From: Mangrovibacterium marinum
GTDB lineage: Bacteria > Bacteroidota > Bacteroidia > Bacteroidales > Prolixibacteraceae
Length of the DNA stretch: 47,576 nt
Direction of reading: 5' to 3'
Assembly: GCF_003046625.1 (NCBI RefSeq)
Contig: NZ_QAAD01000027.1
Coordinates: 1 to 47,576 of the forward strand
Translations under genes and position numbers: made by a program
Part shown: positions 8,732 through 17,131 of the stretch, piece by piece
Position numbering within the stretch: the stretch's first letter is position 1
Layout: the number at the start of each line of letters is the position of its first letter
The notes under the pieces: model-generated
Told to the model about the DNA's origin: nothing
Databases searched by the model: none
Seen by the model: only the letters and a program-made list of their open reading frames with translations

Positions 8732-9496
8732 TTAATTATTCTCCGGTATTATTTCGTTGATACAGCTTAAGGCATTCAGCGTGCGCGGGAATCCCATATA
8801 AGGCAAGCATTGGGTGACTGCTGCAATCAGCGTATTTTTATCGTTCCCCGCCTTCAGGTTTCCAAAAACATGCGATTTAAGCTGATTTTCGCAACCGCCC
8901 AGCGCACTTAAAATACACAAGGTTAATAGCTCACGAACTTTCAAGTCAAGACATCCGCGTGTGTAAATATCACCGAAACAAAATGCCGACAAGTAATTCT
9001 GAATATGCTTTTGATTTTCAGGCGCGGTTTCATGCATCTGATCAATCACATCGCCAAAGATGCTTTTTTGTGCTTTCAGCCCCTCTTCGAAACGGCTTTC
9101 TTCGGTTACTGTTTTCTGGCTTTCAACAGGAAGCGGAATACTCATCATCTTGAAAACCTCGTTGACCTGTTGAATGGCATTCAAGGTTTTGGGAAATCCC
9201 AGGTAAGGCACACATTGGTAGATCGCCTCTTTAATCTCAACAGCCGAAAGACCAACATTCAGCGCTGCAAAAACATGCGCGTTTAGTTGCTCCAAAGTTT
9301 GGTTCGTTGTAAGAACCACGAGTGTTATCAACTCCCGCGTTTTATCGGACAAGTTGCCCTGGCAGAAAACCTCACCAAAAATAAAGCGGTTCAGCATCTC
9401 TTGCATATCCGGGTCTGTTTCCGTAAGCGGGCCGGTGTGTTTCCCAAATAATTCTTCGTATTTCTTCTCGCTCAATTCTACCCTATTCATAACCAT
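8732..9496 (-). CDS. Carboxymuconolactone-decarboxylase family protein with two CMD domains
   Basis: This 254-residue protein consists of two CMD/AhpD-like helical repeats, about residues 25-115 and 155-248. The repeats are clearly homologous: both carry a GEVFCQG- or GDIYTRG-like start, an RELITL/RELLTL helix and a Y(L/M)GFP(K/R)TLNA end. C-x-x-C peroxidase cysteines are not evident (the second repeat has GGCENQ), so a decarboxylase or thiol-oxidase role is uncertain. Two ATG codons are possible, at 9496 and 9490. It is the first gene of the CMD-cupin-hydrolase operon. Upstream, around 9583-9590, the minus strand reads GATCTTTG, one base off the TAnnTTTG promoter element. Confidence 0.85.
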   Translation of the reverse strand: MVMNRVELSEKKYEELFGKHTGPLTETDPDMQEMLNRFIFGEVFCQGNLSDKTRELITLVVLTTNQTLEQLNAHVFAALNVGLSAVEIKEAIYQCVPYLGFPKTLNAIQQVNEVFKMMSIPLPVESQKTVTEESRFEEGLKAQKSIFGDVIDQMHETAPENQKHIQNYLSAFCFGDIYTRGCLDLKVRELLTLCILSALGGCENQLKSHVFGNLKAGNDKNTLIAAVTQCLPYMGFPRTLNALSCINEIIPENN

Positions 9497-9872
9497 ATCG
9501 TTTTTGATTCTTTGTTCTCTACGACAACAAACCGGGTTTGTTTATCTTTAAAATTCTCAGCCCTGAGGCCTGTAAAAATCAACGATACAAAGATCCGAAA
9601 CAGAAAATTCAGAATAATACCCAGATAACGGAATGACTTACCACTTTTACGGAATGTGATTATACAGCGGCGAACAAGCACAATACCTCCGAGAACCAGC
9701 AATACCGGAATTTTGCCCCCGGATATCGTTCATCGACCCAAATAGCATCCCTCCGGGATTTTTGGGCTCAATCATTTATCGATCGATTTAAACGCTATCA
9801 GGACCTGCGGACGCTGACAGGTTTCAAAGAGCTACTAGCGAGTCACGAGTCATTCATTGCCAATAGGCAGTC

Positions 9873-10000
9873 TATCCTTCTATCCTTCAGTCCTTCAGTC
9901 CTTCAATCCTTCAATCCTTCTAGCCTTCAGTCCTTCTAGCCTTCAGTCCTTCTAGCCTTCAGTCCTTCTAGCCTTCAGTCCTTCTAGCCTTCAGTCCTTC
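9873..10000 (+). repeat. Octamer tandem array, 16 units
   Basis: Exactly sixteen 8-base units of the form NNNCCTTC run without a break. The first six are TATCCTTC twice, AGTCCTTC twice and AATCCTTC twice. The last ten alternate TAGCCTTC and AGTCCTTC, so they also form five perfect 16-base repeats (9921-10000). The period is not a multiple of three and no frame uses it. Confidence 0.95.
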
Positions 10001-10061
10001 AATAAGTACATAATTACCGGCGCAACTGGTAGCAATCGAGTCGTGAGTAGTGAGATGTGAC

Positions 10062-10094
10062 TCAATTATTGTCATTGGGTCAATTATTGTCATT
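10062..10094 (+). repeat. Short direct repeat, 15 bases twice, period 18
   Basis: TCAATTATTGTCATT occurs at 10062-10076 and again at 10080-10094. Confidence 0.85.
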
Positions 10095-10140
10095 CAGGGT
10101 CAATCGATGGTTAATCCTTCAATCCGCTAGTCCAGTGATC

Positions 10141-10166
10141 AGTGATCAGTCGCAGTGATCAGTCGC
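10141..10166 (+). repeat. 13-base tandem repeat, two copies
   Basis: AGTGATCAGTCGC is repeated head to tail, preceded by a further AGTGATC that extends the pattern to the left. Confidence 0.85.
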
Positions 10167-10195
10167 CAATCGTCATTCAATGGTCAATGAGTTGT

Positions 10196-10259
10196 CAGTC
10201 CGTCAATCCGTCAATCCGTCAATCCATTAGTCCGTCAGTCCTTCAATCCATCAATCTGT
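10196..10259 (+). repeat. Second octamer array, eight units
   Basis: Eight 8-base units of the form YARTCCNT (mostly CAATCCGT and CAGTCCGT) run without a break; the last has TCTGT. The unit shares the core AGTCC/AATCC with the first array 200 bases away, suggesting a common origin followed by drift. Confidence 0.9.
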
Positions 10260-10351
10260 ACCGATACAATAACTCAATGCTACTTCGTAACTGCGACTGA
10301 TTTTTCAAGAGCCGATCCTGACTTTTAGGCTTCTATCGATGATTTTTTCCT

Positions 10352-10444
10352 CAGAAATCATGATTCCTTGGACGTTGAGCATGATTCATTCCGCAGAAAT
10401 CATGATTCATTGGACGTTGAGCATGATTCATTCCGCAGAAATCA
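10352..10444 (+). repeat. 42-base tandem repeat, 2.2 copies
   Basis: Copies start with CAGAAATCA at 10352, 10394 and (partial) 10436. Inside each unit a GATTC(A/C)TT motif is itself repeated around GGACGTTGAGCAT. The first two copies differ by only a few bases. Confidence 0.9.
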
Positions 10445-10544
10445 GGCTTCGGGCAAGGCAAGCTGATGCAAATTAGTCTGTAAAACAGTATAAAACATTG
10501 TCGACCTATTCAACACCGGGGAATCAGATTCTAATTCCGGAGAT

Positions 10545-10577
10545 AAAAAAAGCCCGTTGAAAAATCAACGAGCTTTT
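10545..10577 (-). terminator. Intrinsic terminator of tRNA-Leu
   Basis: The minus strand has AAAGCTCGTTGA and TCAACGGGCTTT forming a 12-bp stem with one G-U pair, followed by a run of T, four bases after the tRNA 3' end. Confidence 0.85.
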
Positions 10578-10580
10578 ATG

Positions 10581-10666
10581 TGCCCAGGACGGGACTCGAA
10601 CCTGCACGCCCAAAAACGGGCACCAGCCCCTCAAGCTGGCGTGTCTACCAATTTCACCACCTGGGC
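10581..10666 (-). tRNA. tRNA-Leu (anticodon GAG)
   Basis: The minus strand folds as a class II tRNA of 86 bases: 7-bp acceptor stem GCCCAGG/CCTGGGC with discriminator A, D arm with TGGTAGACAC, anticodon stem CCAGC/GCTGG around the loop TTGAGGG (anticodon GAG, reads CUC/CUU), a long variable arm with GCCC/GGGC, and a T arm with GGTTCGAGTCC. CCA is not encoded. It has its own promoter and terminator. Confidence 0.97.
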
Positions 10667-10726
10667 AAGAACATTAGAACGAAAAAAGAACCATTATCGT
10701 AATTAGCTCCCTTTCAAATGTGAGTG

Positions 10727-10755
10727 CAAAACTAAAAAAATAATTGCAAGCGCAA
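10727..10755 (-). promoter_or_regulatory. Promoter of tRNA-Leu
   Basis: On the minus strand TTG (10755-10753), 18 bases, then TAGTTTTG (10734-10727) match the Bacteroidota consensus TTG-N19-TAnnTTTG almost perfectly. The predicted start is about 50 bases before the mature tRNA. Confidence 0.65.
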
Positions 10756-10781
10756 TCCTGCCGGGCGAAAAATATTCCGTT

Positions 10782-10937
10782 TCAAACAACTTTTTCCTCC
10801 AGCTCGCTGATTGCCAACAGCAAAGAAACAGCCATTTTTAGGGCCTGTCCCCTACTGTTGCCGATGAATGTGGGGGAAGCACGATCAGTTTCGCATTTTT
10901 TTGAAAACAGATCGACGTAAATTCCGGCAGCTATTGC
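10782..10937 (-). pseudogene. Possible gene remnant of 51 codons upstream of tRNA-Leu
   Basis: Between a TAG and a TGA the minus strand encodes a protein-like tail including GIYVDLFSKKCETDRASP, TFIGNSRGQALKMAVS and the amphipathic end LLLAISELEEKVV. The only ATG is deep inside, so as it stands this looks like the 3' end of a truncated gene. The family is not recognised. The rest of 10668-11106 holds the tRNA promoter and no other visible feature. Confidence 0.35.
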
Positions 10938-11106
10938 CTATATTTATCAGCAGGTAAACAAAAAACAAGTTTCTACCAACCGGATACGCTGATCTCCTTC
11001 CTCCAAAACGTCAGGGATAGCCCGAAAAACCATTGATCGGAAAAAACGATCAGCCAACCCGGCACCGAAGAAATTGGATCATTTACATCGCTAAAAATCA
11101 AAAACC

Positions 11107-12081
11107 ATGAAGCTAAAAATCACGACCGCTATCACCTTTCTTATCGTTGCCTTCCTTGCCACCAGCGCACAAAGTCCGGTTGAAAAGCACGGACAGCTGA
11201 AAGTAGCCGACGGACAGCTTGTCAACCAACACAATCAAACACCTCAGCTGCGGGGACTCAGCTTTTCGTGGAGCCTTTGGAACGGGCAAAAGTATTACAA
11301 CCCGGATGTTGTGGACTGGATATGCGCTGATTTTAAGGTCAGCCTGATTCGCGTTTCGATGGGGGTGGAACCCGAAGGCGGCTACCTGGACAAGCCGGAT
11401 TTTCAAAAAGAATTAGTGACAAGGGTGATTGATCGCGCACTCGATAACGGGGTTTACGTCATCATCGACTGGCACGACCATCATGCCGAAAAGCACCTGG
11501 AAGAATCAAAAGCCTTTTTTGCTGACATGGCGCAAAAATACGCCGGAAACCCCCAAGTGATCTATGAAATTTTCAACGAGCCCGAATACCAAAGCTGGGA
11601 AGTGATCAAAGCTTATGCTCGGCAAGTTATTGCGGTCATCCGCAAATACGATCAAGAGAACCTGATTGTTGTAGGAAGCCCCCATTGGGATCAGGATGTT
11701 GATGTGGCTGCCGACTCCCCGATCTCGGGCTACCCCAATATCTGTTACTCGTTCCATTTTTATGCCTCGGATAACAACCACCAGGAACAACTGCGCCAAA
11801 AAGCCGATTATGCCTTATCGAAAGGATTGCCACTGTTTGTTACCGAATGGGGTGTGGGCGAAGCAGATGGCAACGGCAAATTTGATTTGGACCGCAACCG
11901 CAGATGGATGCAATGGTTGGAAGACCGCAAACTAAGCTGGGTTTGCTGGAACATTACCGACAAGGACGAAACAACGGCCTTTTTGAAGCCGGGAGCCAAC
12001 AGCAACGGCAACTGGACCAAAGAAGAATTAACGCCCAACGGATTGTATCTGCGGGAACGATTGAATGAGTTGAATAAGTAG
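11107..12081 (+). CDS. Secreted GH5 endoglucanase (cellulase A type)
   Basis: This 324-residue protein has a signal peptide (about 1-21) followed by one GH5 TIM barrel. The acid/base is E158 in IFNEPE and the nucleophile E247 in FVTEWG. The start of the barrel (LRGLSFSWSLW) and DWHDHH at 121-126 match the GH5_2 group of endo-beta-1,4-glucanases. There is no carbohydrate-binding module. It stands alone on the plus strand, outside the PUL and without SusCD genes, so it probably acts as a stand-alone periplasmic or secreted beta-glucanase. Cellulose, beta-glucan or a related polymer could be the substrate. It converges on the Smr gene with a shared terminator. Confidence 0.92.
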   Translation: MKLKITTAITFLIVAFLATSAQSPVEKHGQLKVADGQLVNQHNQTPQLRGLSFSWSLWNGQKYYNPDVVDWICADFKVSLIRVSMGVEPEGGYLDKPDFQKELVTRVIDRALDNGVYVIIDWHDHHAEKHLEESKAFFADMAQKYAGNPQVIYEIFNEPEYQSWEVIKAYARQVIAVIRKYDQENLIVVGSPHWDQDVDVAADSPISGYPNICYSFHFYASDNNHQEQLRQKADYALSKGLPLFVTEWGVGEADGNGKFDLDRNRRWMQWLEDRKLSWVCWNITDKDETTAFLKPGANSNGNWTKEELTPNGLYLRERLNELNK

Positions 12082-12097
12082 CTTACACTGAAAGAGG

Positions 12098-12135
12098 AAA
12101 AAGCGGAGTTGATGAATTTTCAACTCCGCTTTTTT
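12098..12135 (+). terminator. Bidirectional terminator between GH5 and the Smr gene
   Basis: AAAAAGCGGAGTTGA and TTCAACTCCGCTTTTTT form a long near-perfect hairpin with A and T runs on both sides, so it can stop transcripts from either convergent gene. Confidence 0.9.
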
Positions 12136-12142
12136 ATTGGCT

Positions 12143-13204
12143 TTAGCGGCGAACAATCACCATGGTTGCGCCGTAGCCATATTCCTGGAAACTGGCATCC
12201 TGATGCGCATATTTTTTGTATTTAGAAGACAGCTCGCGGCGCAATTCGGCCTTCAATACGCCATTACCCAAGCCGTGAATAAACACCACTCTTTTAACCG
12301 CATTCGACGAGATGGCTTCTTCCATCTTTTCGCGGAAAGTCTTCATCTGCAAGTCCAGCATATCCTTGTTCGAAAGGCCGGCAGTATTATCAATCAGCTC
12401 ATCAATATGCAAATCAACCTCCAACAGCTCCGGCAATTCCACCTTTACCTTTTCGCTGTTCCGGGCGGGCTCTTTTTCGCGGGCTTGTTTTTTCAGCTCC
12501 TTATTTGTCAGCTCTTTCATGGCCTTTTCCATGTCCGACTCGTTCAATTTATAGAGCATTGCTTTTCCGCTGAAAAAATCATTTTCCTTGAAGCTTCCCG
12601 ACTTATAAAACTTCACCGGGTTAATCGCGATGCGTTTGCGGAGTGGTTTCTCCAACCGGGACGATTTATCCTTGTAAAACATCAGCTGAAAGCCAAAAGC
12701 CGGCAAGTTGGCAATATCGGCCTGCGAGAGTGTTCCCAACATCAATTTGGTATTGGGCTCCAATTTTCCGGCCTCCTGCGTAACATACTGCTCGTTGGCA
12801 AAATGGCTGAAATGATACAAGATAAAGAAATTACTGTCGTTTACCAGGTAAACCTTGGTTTGCCCGTCCAGGGGATTACGAGCGTTCTCGGGAAGAAAAG
12901 CCAGATAAAACTTCGGTTCGTCGTTACCACGAATAATGGTAATTGGTTCCTCCACCTTCTGCTTGCGTTCTTCGGCCTTCGGCTTTTGGGTTCCCCGGCG
13001 AATAAAGTCGCTCACATCGGGCTTCTTATCGCTATTGGTCACAGCTTCCTGGTCAATTTCATCCAGAATAATCTCCGAAGTCATCACCGGAATTTCAAAG
13101 CCGTCTTCGTTTTCAACATGAACCATATTTTTACCTACGATCTTGGTGATGATACCACCACCCACGTCGTTCATAAACTTAACCCGATCTCCTACTTGAT
13201 ACAT
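12143..13204 (-). CDS. DUF2027 and Smr domain protein
   Basis: This 353-residue cytoplasmic protein starts with a DUF2027/Tudor-like module (VGDRVKFMNDVGGGIITKI), has a middle beta-rich domain, a charged linker near 240-255 (KKQAREKEPARNSEK) and a C-terminal Smr domain from about 268. Smr motifs are VDLHIDEL (the DLH motif) and FIHGLGNGVLK (the HGxGxG loop). Smr domains are nicking or RNA-cleaving nucleases found alone or at the end of MutS2; the DUF2027-Smr form is typical of Bacteroidota, and its substrate is unknown. It is monocistronic, with a promoter just upstream and a shared terminator downstream. Confidence 0.88.
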   Translation of the reverse strand: MYQVGDRVKFMNDVGGGIITKIVGKNMVHVENEDGFEIPVMTSEIILDEIDQEAVTNSDKKPDVSDFIRRGTQKPKAEERKQKVEEPITIIRGNDEPKFYLAFLPENARNPLDGQTKVYLVNDSNFFILYHFSHFANEQYVTQEAGKLEPNTKLMLGTLSQADIANLPAFGFQLMFYKDKSSRLEKPLRKRIAINPVKFYKSGSFKENDFFSGKAMLYKLNESDMEKAMKELTNKELKKQAREKEPARNSEKVKVELPELLEVDLHIDELIDNTAGLSNKDMLDLQMKTFREKMEEAISSNAVKRVVFIHGLGNGVLKAELRRELSSKYKKYAHQDASFQEYGYGATMVIVRR

Positions 13205-13224
13205 AGCTATTCAATTTTGATTTA

Positions 13225-13232
13225 CAAAAGTA
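13225..13232 (-). promoter_or_regulatory. -7 element upstream of the Smr gene
   Basis: The minus strand reads TACTTTTG, a perfect TAnnTTTG, 20 bases before the start codon. No TTG at the expected distance was found. Confidence 0.45.
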
Positions 13233-13383
13233 ACAAAAGGAAAAGCCAAATCACAGGGACAAACGTAAAATGGCTGCCACCGGCGAAAAGCAGCCCCTCC
13301 CCGGCCTTGCAGGACGAACCAAGGGCTGCCCGCTTAGCCCTGTTGCAAGTGCCCCAACAAGCGGGATCACCCCCCAATATCCG

Positions 13384-13626
13384 CTGATAAATCATAACAT
13401 CGCGATGTTGTATGACTTTATGAAAGACAAAGCGAAGGCCAAGGATTACCTGAAAAAAGAAACAAGAGTAGCCGATGAGTTGAATAGCCGTTTGGAACTA
13501 TTACAGTTTTACTTTACCAACAAGCTCAACAAGAAAGCGTTGGGATTGGGCGAGGAGATCCTGAAATTGGATCCCGACACTGCGGGTGTGCCCCAAGTAG
13601 TAACGCAGTTGAAAGCCGAAATTTAA
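13384..13626 (+). pseudogene. Truncated TPR-like gene (C-terminal fragment)
   Basis: The plus strand encodes about 80 residues that look like two helical hairpins of a TPR-type protein (NHNIAMLYDFMKDKAKAKDY ... LGEEILKLDPDTAG). The frame is open back to an ATG at 13270, but the first 35 residues are Pro/Gly-rich and unlike protein. Protein-like sequence just upstream continues in another frame (LALLQVPQQAGSP), which suggests a frameshift. After the stop, the same frame encodes a Cys-rich piece (CCGCG ... YRCGG, to 13737) resembling half a zinc ribbon. I read it as a decayed gene; a small real protein starting at 13270 or 13405 is possible. Confidence 0.5.
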
Positions 13627-13798
13627 ATCTCTTTTACTGCGATAAAGACGTCCTGTTGCGGGTGCGGGAAATCTCAATTCAGGATATCGCAGCTGAATCA
13701 GCAACAAAAAGGTGAATTTTACAGGTGTGGAGGATGAATTCTAAGGTATTCAGTTCGATTTTGGAGGCATTGGATGCCCTTAAGTTTACAATCTATTA

Positions 13799-13806
13799 TA
13801 TCTTTG
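13799..13806 (+). promoter_or_regulatory. -7 element upstream of pgi
   Basis: TATCTTTG is a perfect TAnnTTTG, giving a start near 13813 and a leader of about 60 bases. No TTG at the best spacing was seen. Confidence 0.5.
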
Positions 13807-13866
13807 TTTTCGCTATTACCGGAACGACTGATTAGAATTAAATTCACCAAAATAACAATAAAATAA

Positions 13867-15522
<1,656 letters not shown>

Positions 15523-15552
15523 GCCGGTTGAAATTTATTGCAATCCAATATT

Positions 15553-15596
15553 ATAAAACAGAAAAAACTGCTGAAAGGCAGTTTTTTCTGTTTTAT
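15553..15596 (+). terminator. Bidirectional terminator between pgi and the end of the PUL
   Basis: A perfect 17-bp stem (15555-15571 with 15578-15594) around the loop TGAAAG, with A-rich and T-rich flanks. It can end both the pgi transcript and the PUL transcript on the other strand. Confidence 0.93.
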
Positions 15597-15621
15597 TGTC
15601 GCTTGTAAATAACGTCTTTTC

Positions 15622-17034
15622 CTACCGGTAAAGCTTTGCTTCCCAAATTCCCGGCTGCCCCTCAAGAAAACGGACGCGCAGGAAACGCGCCTTGCCAATC
15701 TTTTCAACCTGATGCGGCGAACGGATGGCAAGCTCTTTTTGCTCTTTCACGGTTTCCCAGTGTTTACCGTCGGTTGATTTTTCGCACACAAAAGCATGCC
15801 CCAGCGACGGATGGACCAAGAACAAGTCCAGCCGATCCAATTTTTCAACTTTACCCAAATCCAGTTGCCACCACTTTTCCGTATCATCGGGGCGCGCCCA
15901 CCAGCGGGTAAAGTTCGAGTTGTCAATGGCATCCTGCGCATTGAACTCGTGATGACGATACAAGGGCTCTTCGGGCAAAGCATACTTCAGTTCTTTGGCA
16001 TTTCGCCACTTGCGGGCTTCCACTTCCATGGGCTTTTTAACCGACGAAGCTGTTGCAACGGCTTTCGACAAATCCACGGGCTTATCGGTCTTCACCTTGG
16101 CTAACGGACCAACTCCTTTGCGGTCGAGCTGTATCTTCCGGATGGTTCCGTCTTCATTAAACTCCATTTTATTGCAGTACACCTGGCGCGAAGTTCCTCC
16201 GATACCATATTCAAGGTACACAAAATACCAATCGTCGGTTCCTTGGGGCGAAAACGCAAAGCCGTGCCCCGGCCCCCAAATCTGCTTGTCCAAATCAGAC
16301 GAAAGAACGACGTCATTTTCCGGCGTCACAAACGGTCCCAGCGGCGACTCTTTGCTCATTACATAGGCGTTTTGGTAGTCGGCATAACCGCCCATGGTAT
16401 AGAAATAATAGTAAATGCCTTTTCGCTTAAACAGAAACGGGCCTTCGGAATAGCCCTGCCACTGCGTCGGGATGGTAATCGCTTCACCTTCGGGCTCAGT
16501 CCAGTCGGCACTGAGTTTCGACGCCTTTTTACGGCGCCAGAAAATATAGGCTTGTCCATCATCGTCGATAAACGGACAGCCATCGATATCGTCAATCACC
16601 ATCGAAGGCTTTTCGTCGCCGGTGTAGTTTTCCGGGCCGTTAATAAAGCTGAACGGTCCTTCGGGCGAATCGGCCACCGCCAGCTGGGTGACATGATCGA
16701 CCGTTACATAGAGGTAATATTTCCCATCGCGCTCCACGACGCGCCCCGGGGCCCAGTATTTGTGCTCGTGCCAGTCGATCCCGGGAAAGCAAATCCCTTC
16801 GAAGCTCCAGTTCACAAAGTCTTCCGATTTCCACACCACCGGGTTGCCCGAAAAGGCCAGGTCTGTTTCAATATCGCCTACATCGCTGGTGGCATACAGG
16901 TAGAAAGTGTCGCCAAACTGAACAATTGTCGGGTCGGCCAGGTTATCAGGAACCAAGGGATTAAATTCGGTGTGTTGCGCCGACACCCAAGTCGTTGTCA
17001 ACGCTACGAACAGCAGGAAGCATATTCTTTTCAT
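15622..17034 (-). CDS. GH43 glycosidase with C-terminal F5/8-type (discoidin/CBM32-like) domain
   Basis: This 470-residue secreted enzyme has a signal peptide (1-19, ending VSA). The five-bladed GH43 domain (about 25-320) carries the general base D34 in LADP, D157 in FIDDDGQAY and the general acid E197 in YSEGPF. A linker leads to a discoidin domain (about 365-470; WWQLDLGKVEKLDRLDLFLV) that may bind galactose or another sugar. GH43 members cleave alpha-L-arabinofuranose, beta-xylose or beta-galactofuranose-type linkages; which applies here is not visible. It is the last gene of the PUL, 97 bases after the metallophosphoesterase gene, and ends at the strong terminator. Confidence 0.9.
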   Translation of the reverse strand: MKRICFLLFVALTTTWVSAQHTEFNPLVPDNLADPTIVQFGDTFYLYATSDVGDIETDLAFSGNPVVWKSEDFVNWSFEGICFPGIDWHEHKYWAPGRVVERDGKYYLYVTVDHVTQLAVADSPEGPFSFINGPENYTGDEKPSMVIDDIDGCPFIDDDGQAYIFWRRKKASKLSADWTEPEGEAITIPTQWQGYSEGPFLFKRKGIYYYFYTMGGYADYQNAYVMSKESPLGPFVTPENDVVLSSDLDKQIWGPGHGFAFSPQGTDDWYFVYLEYGIGGTSRQVYCNKMEFNEDGTIRKIQLDRKGVGPLAKVKTDKPVDLSKAVATASSVKKPMEVEARKWRNAKELKYALPEEPLYRHHEFNAQDAIDNSNFTRWWARPDDTEKWWQLDLGKVEKLDRLDLFLVHPSLGHAFVCEKSTDGKHWETVKEQKELAIRSPHQVEKIGKARFLRVRFLEGQPGIWEAKLYR

Positions 17035-17131
17035 AATCGTATGTAGTTTTTTTGAGTAGTGCCGCTAAGATAGCAAATCAGCCCGACTGCCCGAAAAACA
17101 GCAGCATCATTACCCTTCCCAGTACCCCGAT

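Larger units (their letters stand above)
9497..10580 (+). other. Gene-free repeat island between the CMD gene and tRNA-Leu
   Basis: These 1084 bases hold no credible gene. From 9873 to 10444 they are a patchwork of five different short tandem repeats (listed separately), followed by the tRNA terminator. The part 9497-9870 looks like plain spacer with the CMD promoter region. Confidence 0.7.

Noticed and set aside
9487-9702. 71-codon minus-strand frame overlapping the CMD gene start
   Set aside because: It overlaps the CMD start codon in another frame, has no recognisable feature, and would cover the likely promoter region.
9873-10259. Regular repeats that could suggest a CRISPR array
   Set aside because: Units are 8 or 16 bases with no unique spacers between them, and no cas genes are in the window.
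10581-10667. tRNA-Leu 3' end as an attachment site of an integrated element
   Set aside because: I found no second copy of the tRNA 3' end in the window and no integrase gene nearby.
12137-13387. 416-codon plus-strand frame opposite the Smr gene
   Set aside because: It mirrors the well-supported DUF2027/Smr gene on the other strand, and its protein shows no family feature and low-complexity hydrophobic content.
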